A DNA stretch of 36,719 nt from Rhodospirillaceae bacterium (GTDB taxonomy: Bacteria > Pseudomonadota > Alphaproteobacteria > GCA-2731375). Location: contig PCBT01000057.1 of assembly GCA_002731375.1 (NCBI GenBank), positions 4,253 to 40,971 on the forward strand, in the 5' to 3' direction. This document shows positions 8,116 through 17,266 of this stretch, piece by piece. Every line of letters begins with the position of its first letter. Position 1 is the first letter of the stretch. The notes below the pieces were generated by a model, which did not search any database, was not told the origin of the DNA, and worked only from the letters and a program-made list of their open reading frames with translations. Made by a program: the position numbers and the translations under genes.

Positions 8116-8790
8116 ATGCCCGAAACAGCACAACTGAACCCCGAAGACATCGCCGACTGGATCTTCGATCTGGACAATACCCTCTATCCCGCCGCCTCCG
8201 ACCTGGGCAGCCAGTTGGGCCTGCGCATGGGGGAATTCGTGGCGCGGTACCTCGGCCTGCCCCTGGACGAGGCGCGCAAGGTACAAAAAAAATACTTCCA
8301 CGACCACGGCACTACCTTGCGCGGCATGATGATGGAGCATGATCTGCAGCCGGATGAATATCTGGACTATGTCCACGACCTGGATCTATCAGGCATTCCC
8401 CTGGACAGCCGCCTGGGCCAGGCCCTGGAAGCCTTGCCGGGACGCAAGTTGATCTATACCAATGCCACGACCAAGCATGCCGACCGCATCCTTGGTCATC
8501 TGGGCATAGAGCATCATTTTAAGGGCTCCTTCGATATCATTGACGGCGAGTTCCTGCCCAAGCCCAATCAACGCCCCTATGATGTCATGGTGACGCGTTA
8601 CGGCATTGATCCGGCCAAGGCGGTCATGGTGGAGGACATCGCACAGAACCTGGTGCCCGCCTCCGGCCTCGGCATGGCCACGGTCTGGGTCCGGGGCGGT
8701 CGCAATATGGAGCTGGCGGCAGAGCATACAGCCCATGTGCACTATATCACCGATGATCTACCCGATTGGTTGCTGGATTTGACAAGATAA
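8116..8790 (+). CDS. HAD-family pyrimidine 5'-nucleotidase
   Basis: 224 residues. HAD motif I is FDLDNTLYP (Asp18, Asp20). Motif II is IYTNATTKHA (near 112-120). The lysine of motif III lies in FLPKPNQRPYD, and motif IV is VMVEDIAQNL. Spacing, the alpha-helical cap after motif I and the DNTLYP variant match the SDT1/Phm8-like pyrimidine 5'-nucleotidases, which dephosphorylate UMP/CMP. The gene sits directly upstream of dapD. In my recollection this order recurs in alphaproteobacteria, so it is likely a neighbourhood rather than a pathway link. Confidence 0.83.
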   Translation: MPETAQLNPEDIADWIFDLDNTLYPAASDLGSQLGLRMGEFVARYLGLPLDEARKVQKKYFHDHGTTLRGMMMEHDLQPDEYLDYVHDLDLSGIPLDSRLGQALEALPGRKLIYTNATTKHADRILGHLGIEHHFKGSFDIIDGEFLPKPNQRPYDVMVTRYGIDPAKAVMVEDIAQNLVPASGLGMATVWVRGGRNMELAAEHTAHVHYITDDLPDWLLDLTR

Positions 8791-8811
8791 CGCGCAAACG
8801 TCGCTATTCGG

Positions 8812-8839
8812 TTGACAGAATGGTGGACCGGGGTAGTTT
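8812..8839 (+). promoter_or_regulatory. Possible sigma70 promoter of dapD-dapE
   Basis: TTGACA (8812-8817) is a perfect -35 box. After 16 nt comes TAGTTT (8834-8839), a weak -10. A start point near 8846 would leave a leader of about 23 nt with the Shine-Dalgarno GGGGAGAG (8857-8864) before ATG 8869. This also argues against the longer in-frame dapD start at 8812, which would lie inside the promoter. Confidence 0.4.
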
Positions 8840-8868
8840 GCCCAGCGTTTGTAGCGGGGAGAGAGATT

Positions 8869-9699
8869 ATGAATACCAGCAGCCTAGAGACCAGTATCGA
8901 CAACGCCTGGGAACAGCGCGATAGCATCAACGTCAACACCAAGGGCGAGGCAAGGGATGCGGTCAATGCCGCATTGGAGGCCATGGACAAGGGCGAACAG
9001 CGGGTCGCTGAAAAACGCCCAGAAGGGTGGCATGTCAATCAATGGCTGAAGCGCGCGGTTCTGCTGTCTTTCCGCCTGAACGACATGACCGCGATCCCGG
9101 GCGGGCCGGGCCAGGCCGGGACATGGTATGACAAGGTCGTATCAAAATTCGAAGGCTGGGGCGATAATCAATTCCGCGCCGCCGGCTTTCGCGCCGTGCC
9201 CAATTGCATCGTCCGCCGCTCCGCTTACATTGCGCCCAACGTGGTCCTGATGCCCAGTTTCGTCAATTTGGGCGCGTATGTGGACAGCGGCACCATGATC
9301 GATACCTGGGCCACGGTGGGCAGCTGCGCCCAGATCGGCAAGGATTGCCATATCTCGGGCGGCGCCGGGATCGCTGGCGTGCTGGAGCCATTACAGGCCG
9401 AACCAGTGATCATCGAGGATAATTGCTTCATCGGCGCCCGTTCGGAAGTAGCCGAAGGGGTGATCGTCGAGGAAGGCTCGGTTCTTTCCATGGGAGTTTA
9501 CATTGGCGCCTCCACCAAGATCGTCAACCGTGCCACGGGCGAAGTGACCTACGGCCGGATCCCGGCCTATTCCGTGGTCGTGCCAGGTTCGATCCCTTCC
9601 GAGAGCGGCAACGTCAGCCTGTATTGCGCGGTGATCGTCAAACAGGTCGATGCCGGCACCCGTGCCAAGACCTCGATCAACGAACTGCTGCGCGACTGA
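8869..9699 (+). CDS. dapD: 2,3,4,5-tetrahydropyridine-2,6-dicarboxylate N-succinyltransferase
   Basis: 276 residues from ATG 8869, the usual DapD length. The N-terminal helical part ([14 protein letters not shown]...[18 protein letters not shown]) is followed by a left-handed beta-helix of hexapeptide repeats (about 100-250: [42 protein letters not shown]...). [15 protein letters not shown] closes the C-terminus. The enzyme transfers succinyl from succinyl-CoA to tetrahydrodipicolinate in the succinylase branch of lysine and meso-diaminopimelate synthesis. The downstream dapE performs the desuccinylation two steps later. The Shine-Dalgarno lies 5-12 nt upstream of the ATG; an in-frame extension to 8812 has none. 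Confidence 0.96.
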   Translation: MNTSSLETSIDNAWEQRDSINVNTKGEARDAVNAALEAMDKGEQRVAEKRPEGWHVNQWLKRAVLLSFRLNDMTAIPGGPGQAGTWYDKVVSKFEGWGDNQFRAAGFRAVPNCIVRRSAYIAPNVVLMPSFVNLGAYVDSGTMIDTWATVGSCAQIGKDCHISGGAGIAGVLEPLQAEPVIIEDNCFIGARSEVAEGVIVEEGSVLSMGVYIGASTKIVNRATGEVTYGRIPAYSVVVPGSIPSESGNVSLYCAVIVKQVDAGTRAKTSINELLRD

Positions 9700-9721
9700 G
9701 GCTGGGAAACAAGCCAAAAAA

Positions 9722-10903
9722 ATGGCGGATAACAAGCCCACTGATGCAGTCCAACTGACCCGCGCCCTGATCCGTTGCGCCTCCGTCACGCCCAACGACG
9801 GCGGTGCCCTTGGCGTTACCGGCGCGGCGTTGGAGCACTTGGGCTTTACCTGTAACCATATGACGTTTTCCGCGCCCGATACGCCGGATGTGGACAATCT
9901 TTATGCCCGCCTGGGCGATAGCGGCCCCAATTTCTGCTTTGCCGGACACACCGACGTGGTGCCCGTGGGCGATGCCGACGCCTGGAGCCTGGAGCCATTC
10001 GCGGCCGATATCCGCGACGGCATCCTCTATGGCCGGGGCGCGACGGACATGAAAGGCGCTGTCGCCGCCTTTATCGCCGCCGTCGATATATTCCTGGCCA
10101 AGTGCGGCGGCAGCTTTGAAGGCTCGATCTCGCTACTGATCACCGGGGACGAGGAAGGCCCCTCCATCAACGGCACCCGCAAGGTTCTGGACTGGCTTGA
10201 TAAAAGGGGCGAGCGCCTGGATCATTGCCTAGTGGGAGAGCCGACAAACCCCGATGCCCTAGGCGACATGGTCAAGATCGGGCGGCGAGGCTCTATCACC
10301 GGCACCCTGGCGGTACACGGTGTACAAGGCCATGTGGCCTACCCGCATCTGGCGGACAATCCCCTGCCCCGCCTGGTACGGATGCTGGACCGCATCTGCC
10401 AGCATACCTTCGATGAAGGTACCGAGCATTTTTCGCCAACAAATCTGGAACTAGCGACCATCGACGTGGGCAACAGCGCCGCCAATGTCATACCGTCCCA
10501 GGCCAAGGCAGTCTTCAACATCCGCTTCAACACGGAGCAAACGTCCGACGGCCTGCAGGAATGGCTGCACCGGCAATGCGCGGCGGTGGGCGGCGAATAC
10601 GAGCTGGACTTTCATCTCTCCGCCCAGCCGTTTCTGACCGAACCGGGGCCGTTCACCGAGCTGATCGCAAGGGCGGTCACGGATATCACCGGGCAGCGCC
10701 CCGCCCTGACCACCACCGGGGGCACCTCGGATGCACGCTTTATCCATCATCATTGCCCGGTAGCTGAATTCGGCCTAATATCGGAAAGCATGCACAAGGT
10801 GGACGAGCAGGCCTCGGTAAGTGACATCGAGAACCTGGCCGGGATCTATGCCCGGATTCTGGAGCTGTATTTCTCCCCAAGTGGTATTGGTGATGCTGCT
10901 TGA
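9722..10903 (+). CDS. dapE: Succinyl-diaminopimelate desuccinylase
   Basis: 393 residues from ATG 9722, 22 nt after dapD. This is an M20-family metallopeptidase fold. FAGHTDVVPVGD holds the first zinc ligand (His76) and the catalytic Asp78. YGRGATDMKG provides the bridging Asp109. ITGDEEGPSINGT provides the catalytic Glu144-Glu145 pair. TTGGTSDARFIHHHCPVAEFG near the C-terminus is the DapE-specific substrate/metal segment. It hydrolyses N-succinyl-LL-diaminopimelate to succinate and LL-DAP. The longer in-frame ORF running back into dapD is not used. The end overlaps the next gene. Confidence 0.95.
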   Translation: MADNKPTDAVQLTRALIRCASVTPNDGGALGVTGAALEHLGFTCNHMTFSAPDTPDVDNLYARLGDSGPNFCFAGHTDVVPVGDADAWSLEPFAADIRDGILYGRGATDMKGAVAAFIAAVDIFLAKCGGSFEGSISLLITGDEEGPSINGTRKVLDWLDKRGERLDHCLVGEPTNPDALGDMVKIGRRGSITGTLAVHGVQGHVAYPHLADNPLPRLVRMLDRICQHTFDEGTEHFSPTNLELATIDVGNSAANVIPSQAKAVFNIRFNTEQTSDGLQEWLHRQCAAVGGEYELDFHLSAQPFLTEPGPFTELIARAVTDITGQRPALTTTGGTSDARFIHHHCPVAEFGLISESMHKVDEQASVSDIENLAGIYARILELYFSPSGIGDAA

Positions 10904-11474
10904 GGCGACCCGTTCAATCCACGGTGCCTGGCGCATTGCCCTGCTGGATAGGGATGCGCTGCTCTATTTTAATCTGACGATTAATGGCTTTTGGCGTTCG
11001 TTCGTGGCGCTTGGAATCGTACTGCCGCTCTATCTCGCATTCCTGATCGCCGGCCATGGCAAAAGCCCGGGGCCGGGGCTGGCGTCTGGACCCGTGCCCG
11101 CCCTGGAATGGTATGTCGTCTTAAAAATGGCGACTTTCTCCACGACCTGGCTGCTGTTTCCCCTCATCATGGTGCCCATATCTCGTCTGCTGGACCTGTC
11201 CGCCACCTATGTCCAATATATCATCGTCTGGAACTGGTCGAATGTGCTGGCCATGGCCGTGGTCCTGCCGGCGGTGCTGTTGTTTCTATCCGGCGTCCTG
11301 TCGGGCCAATTGGGCGCGATGATCCCCATGGCGGCACAAATCACCATGCTTTTCTACGGTTACATGGTGGCCCGTACCGGTTTGCTCTGCAAGCCGGTCA
11401 CCGCCGTCGGCATCGTCGCCCTGGATTTTCTCATGACCCTGCTGTTCAACGGCCTCGCCAGCCGCCTGCTGTGA
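10893..11474 (+). CDS. Hypothetical integral membrane protein
   Basis: 193 residues from ATG 10893; GTG 10881 or 10890 in the same frame are alternatives. It overlaps the end of dapE by 11 nt, indicating coupling. There are about five hydrophobic helices: around 28-48 (SFVALGIVLPLYLAFLIAG), 74-95, 107-130 (NVLAMAVVLPAVLLFLSGVL), 140-158 and 165-188. There are no enzymatic motifs and no cysteine pair. The stop and the GST start overlap as TGATG. I do not recognise a characterised family; the position in the dapD-dapE run does not define a role. Confidence 0.7.
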   Translation: MLLEATRSIHGAWRIALLDRDALLYFNLTINGFWRSFVALGIVLPLYLAFLIAGHGKSPGPGLASGPVPALEWYVVLKMATFSTTWLLFPLIMVPISRLLDLSATYVQYIIVWNWSNVLAMAVVLPAVLLFLSGVLSGQLGAMIPMAAQITMLFYGYMVARTGLLCKPVTAVGIVALDFLMTLLFNGLASRLL

Positions 11475-12253
11475 TGACCGGATCGCGGCAGACTTCCCTG
11501 ACCTTCTATCATGCCTGGAGTTCGTCAGCCTCGCGTAAGGTGCGGCTCTGCCTGGCCGAGAAAGGCCTGACCTACGTAGGCAAAGCGCTTGACTTGGGCC
11601 GTTTTCAACATCATAGCGCCTGGTACAAGGCACTGAATCCTAGCGGCATTGTCCCCTGTTTACTGGTGGACGGCCTTGCGCTGGTCGAAAGCAATCTGAT
11701 CGACGAATATCTGGACGAAGCCTTCCCCGAACCGGCTCTGATGCCCGACGATCCGGCTGCCCGGTACGAAGTGCGGCGATGGTCGAAATATGTCGACGAC
11801 GTCTGCCTGCCGGCGGTGCAAAAGCCTAACTGGACCCGGAGCATGTATCCCATCGCCAAGCTGTGGTCGGATGCGGAGCTGGAACAGCGTCTGGCCGCGA
11901 TCCCAACACAGGAGCGGCGCGATTTGTGGCGGCGCATGGCGCGGAATCCTTTCTCAGAAGCTGAAATCGATGCCGCGCTGGATATCCTTGAGGACATGAC
12001 GCTGCGGATCGAAGCCTATCTGGAAAACAGCAGCGGGCCCTGGCTGTTCGGCCATCGCTTGACCCTGGCCGATCTGCATGCAGCGCCTTATGTCATCCGG
12101 TTCGAGGAAGAACGGCCGGGCCGGCTGCGCCCTTTGACCGCCCGCTGGTGGGATGCATTGAGGGCTAGACCCAGCTGGTCGACAGCCGAGATCGGCAGCT
12201 ACGAAGACGACAGTGCCCGAACAGCAGCCGAGGCGATCAAAGACCCCGCTTAA
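11474..12253 (+). CDS. Glutathione S-transferase family protein
   Basis: 259 residues from ATG 11474, overlapping the membrane-protein stop. The N-terminal thioredoxin-like domain (about 8-85) has [22 protein letters not shown], where the Ser stretch sits at the GST catalytic position. It continues with the cis-Pro segment [10 protein letters not shown] and [12 protein letters not shown], which binds the glutathione gamma-glutamyl group. The helical C-terminal domain (about 95-235) includes [20 protein letters not shown], whose LADL Asp is the N-capping residue of the fold. It probably conjugates or isomerises a small electrophile with glutathione; the substrate is unknown. The stop overlaps the truA stop. 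Confidence 0.85.
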   Translation: MTGSRQTSLTFYHAWSSSASRKVRLCLAEKGLTYVGKALDLGRFQHHSAWYKALNPSGIVPCLLVDGLALVESNLIDEYLDEAFPEPALMPDDPAARYEVRRWSKYVDDVCLPAVQKPNWTRSMYPIAKLWSDAELEQRLAAIPTQERRDLWRRMARNPFSEAEIDAALDILEDMTLRIEAYLENSSGPWLFGHRLTLADLHAAPYVIRFEEERPGRLRPLTARWWDALRARPSWSTAEIGSYEDDSARTAAEAIKDPA

Positions 12254-13011
12254 AGCATGTCGCGGCTAATCGGATAGTCCACACCCGTCAGGTACAGCCC
12301 TTCCGCCGGTGCCACCTGCCCGCAGCGGGTGCGGTCGCAGGCGGCCAAGGCATCGGCCAGATCGGCAGCGTTCCATTTTCCTACGCCCACCATGTGCAGA
12401 CTGCCGACGATGGAGCGAACCTGATGGTGCAGGAATGAGCGGGCCGTCGCCCGCAGGTGAATTTCATCATTGCCCGCGCGCGCCACCTGTAGGACATCCA
12501 TGGTGCGGACGGGCGTTTCAGCCTGGCAGTGGGCAGCCCGAAAAGTGGTGAAATCATGCTTGCCCAGCAGGCATTGCGCCGCCGCATGCATGGCGCCCGC
12601 GTCCAGTGGTCCGCGCGCATGCCAGACCCGGCCACGGCGCAGGGCCAGGGGTGGACGCTGATCGTAGATACGATAGAGATAATGGCGCGCGGTGGCCGAA
12701 AAGCGGGCATCGAAGTCTTCACTGGCCAGCGCCGCCGCCGTCACCACCACCGCATGCGGCCTGACATGAAAATTCAGCGCATCGCGCACCTTGTCTGGGG
12801 AAAAGCCCCGGCTTAGGTCAAAATGTGCCACCTGACCTAGGGCATGGACACCTGAATCCGTCCGCCCGGCGCCAAACAAGGTGACGGCTTTGCCGGAAAA
12901 CGCCTGAACGGCATCCTCCAGGGTTTGTTGTACGGAAACTCCGTTCGCCTGGCGCTGCCAACCGACAAAGCCGCTGCCGTCATATTCGATATTCAGTCTG
13001 TATCGGGGCAT
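12250..13011 (-). CDS. truA: tRNA pseudouridine(38-40) synthase TruA
   Basis: 253 residues from ATG 13011 ([21 protein letters not shown]), the standard TruA start; the frame stays open 63 codons further up into the neighbour, but that is not coding. [19 protein letters not shown] holds the catalytic Asp52. RHYLYRIYD and [22 protein letters not shown] are the C-terminal tRNA/active-site signatures. It isomerises uridines 38-40 of tRNA anticodon stems. The aldo-keto reductase gene lies 7 nt upstream on the same strand, so the two are likely co-transcribed. Confidence 0.95.
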   Translation of the reverse strand: MPRYRLNIEYDGSGFVGWQRQANGVSVQQTLEDAVQAFSGKAVTLFGAGRTDSGVHALGQVAHFDLSRGFSPDKVRDALNFHVRPHAVVVTAAALASEDFDARFSATARHYLYRIYDQRPPLALRRGRVWHARGPLDAGAMHAAAQCLLGKHDFTTFRAAHCQAETPVRTMDVLQVARAGNDEIHLRATARSFLHHQVRSIVGSLHMVGVGKWNAADLADALAACDRTRCGQVAPAEGLYLTGVDYPISRDML

Positions 13012-13018
13012 GACCAGT

Positions 13019-14026
13019 TCAAGAACGCGGGATGCGCCCCTCAATCGGGTAGGCCGGGTCACTGTAGCCGGGCGTCGAGGGATGGCCCAAGGGCACCAGG
13101 CTGTCGACCAGGGCCTCATCCTCCACTGTGAAGCGATACCCCAGGGCGCTGATATTCTCCGCCCACTGTTCGAAGGTTCTGGGCCCAGCCACGGCGCCAT
13201 GCACCAATTCGTTGTTTAAGACCCAGGCCAGGGCGAATTGCCCGGCGGTGATGCCGCGGGCTTCGGCATGCTGGCGCAGCGTTTGTGCGATTTTCAGGGA
13301 TTCCGGCCGCCATTCCGACTGCATCATACGAGGATCGGCACGCCCGGCGCGGCTGTCTTCGGGGGGCGTAGCACCTGGAGGGTATTTGCCCGTCAAGACG
13401 CCACGGGCCAGGGGACTGTAGGGCACCACGCCCAGGCCAAAATATCCGCAGGCCGGCAGATGCTCGACCTCGGGCATGCGGTTCATGGCGTTGTAGTAGG
13501 GTTGACTGACAATGGGCCGGTCAAGGCCCAGGCCGTCACAAATCCGGCAGATCTCAGCCACCCGCCAGGAGCGGTAATTGGACAGCCCGAAGTAGCGCAC
13601 CTTGCCCTGCCGAACCAGGTCGGCCATGGCGCCCACGGTTTCCGCCAACCGCGTGTTGGGGTCTTCCTTATGCAGATAATAGATATCGATATAGTCGGTA
13701 CCTAGTCGCCCCAGGCTATCCTCGCAGGCCTGCAGCAGCCATTTTCGCGACAGGCCGCGCTGGTTCGGACCATCCCCCTTGGCGCCCGCAACCTTGGTCG
13801 CCAAGACCCAATAGTCCCGCGCGCCCGCGACCGCCGCGCCGACGATCTGCTCCGAACGGCCAGCGGTATAGACGTCCGCCGTATCGATGAAATTCACCCC
13901 CATCTCCCGCCCATGGTCGATGATCCGCCCGGCCACATCGGCCTCCGTGCGGCCGCCGAACATCATGGTGCCGAGGCATAATGGCGAAATTTTCAGGCCG
14001 CTGCGGCCGATGCTTTGATAGTTCAT
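13019..14026 (-). CDS. Aldo/keto reductase
   Basis: 335 residues. The (beta/alpha)8 AKR fold shows its catalytic tetrad: Asp48 in FIDTADVY, Tyr53, Lys78 in LATKVAG and His119 in [14 protein letters not shown]-binding segments follow ([27 protein letters not shown], and the C-terminal [12 protein letters not shown]). Start ATG 14026 gives the family opening [20 protein letters not shown]. It reduces carbonyl substrates with NADPH in the cytoplasm; substrate unknown. truA follows after 7 nt, a chance neighbour rather than a pathway partner. Confidence 0.9.
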   Translation of the reverse strand: MNYQSIGRSGLKISPLCLGTMMFGGRTEADVAGRIIDHGREMGVNFIDTADVYTAGRSEQIVGAAVAGARDYWVLATKVAGAKGDGPNQRGLSRKWLLQACEDSLGRLGTDYIDIYYLHKEDPNTRLAETVGAMADLVRQGKVRYFGLSNYRSWRVAEICRICDGLGLDRPIVSQPYYNAMNRMPEVEHLPACGYFGLGVVPYSPLARGVLTGKYPPGATPPEDSRAGRADPRMMQSEWRPESLKIAQTLRQHAEARGITAGQFALAWVLNNELVHGAVAGPRTFEQWAENISALGYRFTVEDEALVDSLVPLGHPSTPGYSDPAYPIEGRIPRS

Positions 14027-14359
14027 CGTGAAATCCGATGCTCCCTTACGGCAAACCGCCGTGCCTACTTTTTAGGTTCGGCAATGCCAAGCGCTTTGTA
14101 CGGTCCGCGCCCTTGGTTAGCAATTTATTAAAATTGTTGCCGTATCTGCTGATGCCGTGGAGTAGAGGGAACATGGCGAAGGGTAGATTGAATAAAAGGT
14201 TGCCGTATTCGCTGCGGACACTGTTCGTGATACTGGGCGACGTAATCGGGCGGAATTATCGTCATGGCGAGCGCAACCTGATGGCGGTCAGTGTTTGCGT
14301 GGCGTTCGGCATGCCGAAGCATTGGCTACCTGATCGAGCCAATCTTGGCGGCGGCGTCT
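14027..14359. other. 333-bp intergenic stretch without a supported gene; contains palindromes
   Basis: The gap separates the aldo-keto reductase start from the end of the triple-RidA gene, both on the minus strand. Frames of 124 codons (plus) and 64 codons (minus) cross it, but neither shows a family pattern or a ribosome site. It is somewhat AT-richer than its surroundings. Near the RidA end lie a 14-bp perfect palindrome TTCGGCATGCCGAA (14305-14318) and an inverted repeat ATTGGCT/AGCCAAT (14321-14327 / 14337-14343), which could end the RidA transcript although no T-run follows. The remainder presumably holds the promoter of the AKR-truA pair. Confidence 0.4.
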
Positions 14360-15574
14360 CTATTCGGCGCTATCCGGTCCCAGCCATTCGATATCCTTGT
14401 GTGCACCCTTGATGGCCCAGGCGTCTATTTCGACCAGCATCTCGGACAACCGAAGGCCGGAGATCCGGCAGCCCATGGAGACCGGACGGCTGTCGGCAAA
14501 CCAGGCCGGCCCTTCACCGTAGGGACGGTTCTGCTCCGCCCCCGCCACGGTGAAAGAGCGCCGGCGCACCACATCATCAAGCGTGGCACCGGCCTGCGTC
14601 AAGGCGGCGGCGACCGCTTCGTGGCAAATGTCGAATTGCGCCGCCCAGTCGCCCGGCGCTTGCACATTGCCATTGCCATCCAGCGAAGTGCAGCCGCTGA
14701 CATGAACCACGTCGCCCACGGCCACGGCCCTGGCAAAACCACGCGATTTCTCGTCTCCATCGCCGGTATAAAAATCCTGGCGGCTTGACGTCGCGCCGAT
14801 GATTGCCTCGGCTTCAATTTCCACCAGCATCTCCGGCTCAATCAGCGCCGGAATTCCCAGCAGCGTCCCGGTCGGACGCACCTCGCCCAAGGCATCCAGC
14901 CTGGCCTGGGTCTGCCCGGCCGCCTGCGCCATATCGGTCACGAAGGATTTGGTATAGACCAGATCGCCGGGCCTGCCACCGGCTTGATCCAATGCCTCCA
15001 GAATCGTGTCATAAATCTGCCGAGCCTGACGCCGGAGATCACCCGCATCGTCAAAACCGGGATCACCAAAGCTGGCCGTGCCTGAGATGAAGACTCGGTC
15101 ATCAACCCGCACGGCGCGGGAATAGGCGTAAAGCTCTTCCGTCGGGCTGCCCGACGAAATCCGTTGCGCCGATTGTTTGGCGCCGTCAACGGCGTCCAGC
15201 TCTATCTCGATCAGTTGCGTTGGCCGCGCCAGGCGGCTGACCTGAACCAGCGTCGCCGCCGGGCGCACGTCCTTGAAATACTTCGCCATGGCCCGGCCCG
15301 CCTGATCCGCTAGGGCGATATCGGTGACATAAACCCGGGTCCGGACCACATCGTCCAGCATGCCGCCGGCCTGCCCCATGGTACCTTCCGCGATTGCCAT
15401 GATGGCATCAACCTGCTTGGCGATATCGCCTTCGCCAATGACATTGCCCAACTTATCGATTGCCGTCGTGCCCGACTGCAAGACCATGTCGCCGACACGC
15501 ATGGCACGGGAATAGTTTGCCAAAGGCTCCAGAGGCCGTCCCGAGTCAACATTGATACGGCGATAGTCTGCCAT
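14360..15574 (-). CDS. Triple RidA (YjgF/YER057c/UK114) domain fusion protein
   Basis: 404 residues made of three consecutive RidA-like units: about 1-133, 134-262 and 263-395. Each shows the family cadence YSRA-V-GD-V--SGT... and ends with LVEIEA-like strands (LIEIELDAV, LVEIEAEAI, LVEIDAWAI). RidA trimers deaminate reactive imines/enamines with an Arg in the segment before the last strand. By alignment this is Arg114 in unit 1 (VSRLARP), but Ala243 in unit 2 and Gly373 in unit 3. One chain could form a whole pseudo-trimer with fewer active sites. It starts 3 nt after hyuB, so it belongs to the hydantoinase operon. Confidence 0.8.
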   Translation of the reverse strand: MADYRRINVDSGRPLEPLANYSRAMRVGDMVLQSGTTAIDKLGNVIGEGDIAKQVDAIMAIAEGTMGQAGGMLDDVVRTRVYVTDIALADQAGRAMAKYFKDVRPAATLVQVSRLARPTQLIEIELDAVDGAKQSAQRISSGSPTEELYAYSRAVRVDDRVFISGTASFGDPGFDDAGDLRRQARQIYDTILEALDQAGGRPGDLVYTKSFVTDMAQAAGQTQARLDALGEVRPTGTLLGIPALIEPEMLVEIEAEAIIGATSSRQDFYTGDGDEKSRGFARAVAVGDVVHVSGCTSLDGNGNVQAPGDWAAQFDICHEAVAAALTQAGATLDDVVRRRSFTVAGAEQNRPYGEGPAWFADSRPVSMGCRISGLRLSEMLVEIDAWAIKGAHKDIEWLGPDSAE

Positions 15575-15577
15575 GCC

Positions 15578-17266
15578 TTAACCCTCCAATAGTCCATAGA
15601 CGCGGCTTGCCGCGCCCGCGCTAATCCGGTCTTCATGCAGGTCGCGGCGCACCAAATCGCGATCACGGCTTTTGGGATCGCCATAGCCGCCGCCGCCCGA
15701 TATCTCTATCACGACCTGATCACCGGCCCGCAATGCCATGTTGGTGGCGGCGGGAAACGGCGTCGTCTGGCCGTCACGCACCAGGGCGAACATGGCACGG
15801 CTGCCTTCCTCGGCGCCCGCCAAGGCCCAAGGCCCGGTCATATGGCGGTCGCCATTAGTCGAGAGCAAAATACCATCCGCCAAAACATCATAGGTCCGCC
15901 GTACCCCGAGACCGCCCCGAAAGGCACCAGCGCCACCAGAGTCCCGGATCAGCTCATAGCTCCGGATACGAACGAAATCATGGTCCATTTCCAGGGCCTC
16001 GATGGGCGTATTGGCCGTGTTTGAGAGCATTTGCGCGACCACATCAGCGCCATCAATGGTTCGCCCGGCGCCGTTACCGCCCGAGATGGATTCGGCGAAC
16101 ATTTCGTATCCCGCACCCTGTTTCCGGCTCATAGTGACGATGTTCGTGCAATCGCTACCCGCCGCCGACAGGCGTTCCGGAATAACCGCCCCCAGCGCGC
16201 GCTTCACGGCCGATGCCGTGCGGTAGGCCGACGCCATGCGTCCGCGCACCGGCGCGGGATGCAATGGATCAAGGATCGAGCCCTTGCGCGTCCGTATCTC
16301 AATCGGGCGGTAAGTGCCATCGTTAGTCGGCACATTGCTGCCGGCAATCTGGCCGAACACGGTCATCGCCGCCGAATGTGTTGATGCGACCGGGCAATTG
16401 ACCGGCCAGGAAACCTGGTCATCGCTTTCAGACAGATCAACCACGGCCTCATCACCCTTAATGGTCACGCGGGCACGGACCATGGGCTGCGGGCCATCCA
16501 AGGTTTGCCCATCCAAGGCATCCTCGCCATGGTAATCGCCGTCCGGCAGATTGGCGATGGTGGCGCGCAGCATACGCTCGGAATAATCCTGCAGCTCGGC
16601 CATGCAGGTGCTGACCAACTCGACACCGTGTTTTTGTATTAATTCCTGAACCATAGCGCGTCCGCGCATGGCCGCTGACAGCTGGGCATGGAAGTCGCCC
16701 AGAACAATATCGGGCAACCGGCAGTTGGCGCGCAGCATGGCCTCGACCGGACCATCATAAAGATCACGTTCATTGATCTTCATGGAGGGAATGATGATGC
16801 CTTCATGAAAAATTTCTGTGGCATTAGCGTTGGAGCCGGCAACCGCACCGCCAAGCTCCAGATGATGGCAAATGCTCCCCGTGAAGGCCACCAGCTGCTC
16901 CTCATGAAAGACCGGCATCAGCACGATGATATCGTTCAAGTGCTGGCCGTTTTCATAGGGGTTGTTGGTGATGTACATCTCGTCGGGCTTGGTTTGGGAG
17001 ATGTCATAACGTTGGCGAAAATAGGGCACGGCGGCGGCCAAAGAATTCATGTGTACCGCGATGGCCTCGGCCTGGGCCACGGTGCGGGCGTCGGCGTCCA
17101 TCAGGCAGGTTGAGCAATCCTTGGCTTCGCGCACAATGGTGGAATAGGCGGCGCGCAGCATGATCTCGCTCATTTCCTCGGCAATGGAGCGAAAACAGCC
17201 CGAGAGCACATTGAAATCGGCTGGGTCCATAGTGGTTTTTGGGGCGCTTACGGCTGCTTTATTCAT
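15578..17266 (-). CDS. hyuB: Hydantoinase B/oxoprolinase family protein (beta subunit)
   Basis: 562 residues, typical for a stand-alone HyuB. Recognisable stretches are LRAAYSTIVREAKDCSTCLMDADAR near 38-62, ITNNPYENGQHLNDIIVLMPVF near 100 and HLELGGAVAGSNA near 136. VSWPVNCPVASTHSAAMTVFGQI lies in the middle, and the C-terminal glycine-rich GGGGYGDPKSRD is typical. With HyuA it makes the ATP-dependent enzyme that opens hydantoin, N-methylhydantoin, oxoproline or related rings. ATG 17266 overlaps the hyuA stop (ATGA), indicating coupled translation of subunits. It is the split counterpart of the fused enzyme at 1397. Confidence 0.88.
   Translation of the reverse strand: MNKAAVSAPKTTMDPADFNVLSGCFRSIAEEMSEIMLRAAYSTIVREAKDCSTCLMDADARTVAQAEAIAVHMNSLAAAVPYFRQRYDISQTKPDEMYITNNPYENGQHLNDIIVLMPVFHEEQLVAFTGSICHHLELGGAVAGSNANATEIFHEGIIIPSMKINERDLYDGPVEAMLRANCRLPDIVLGDFHAQLSAAMRGRAMVQELIQKHGVELVSTCMAELQDYSERMLRATIANLPDGDYHGEDALDGQTLDGPQPMVRARVTIKGDEAVVDLSESDDQVSWPVNCPVASTHSAAMTVFGQIAGSNVPTNDGTYRPIEIRTRKGSILDPLHPAPVRGRMASAYRTASAVKRALGAVIPERLSAAGSDCTNIVTMSRKQGAGYEMFAESISGGNGAGRTIDGADVVAQMLSNTANTPIEALEMDHDFVRIRSYELIRDSGGAGAFRGGLGVRRTYDVLADGILLSTNGDRHMTGPWALAGAEEGSRAMFALVRDGQTTPFPAATNMALRAGDQVVIEISGGGGYGDPKSRDRDLVRRDLHEDRISAGAASRVYGLLEG

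Noticed and set aside
8812-8868. N-terminal extension of DapD to the ATG at 8812
   Set aside because: It would begin inside the TTGACA promoter element, has no Shine-Dalgarno, and adds residues not typical of DapD; ATG 8869 has a strong GGGGAGAG.
13012-13200. 63-codon upstream extension of truA
   Set aside because: It overlaps the aldo-keto reductase coding region in another frame; ATG 13011 gives the standard TruA start.
14038-14412. 124-codon plus-strand frame in the gap before the RidA gene
   Set aside because: No recognisable domain, no convincing ribosome site, and it runs into the end of the RidA gene on the other strand.
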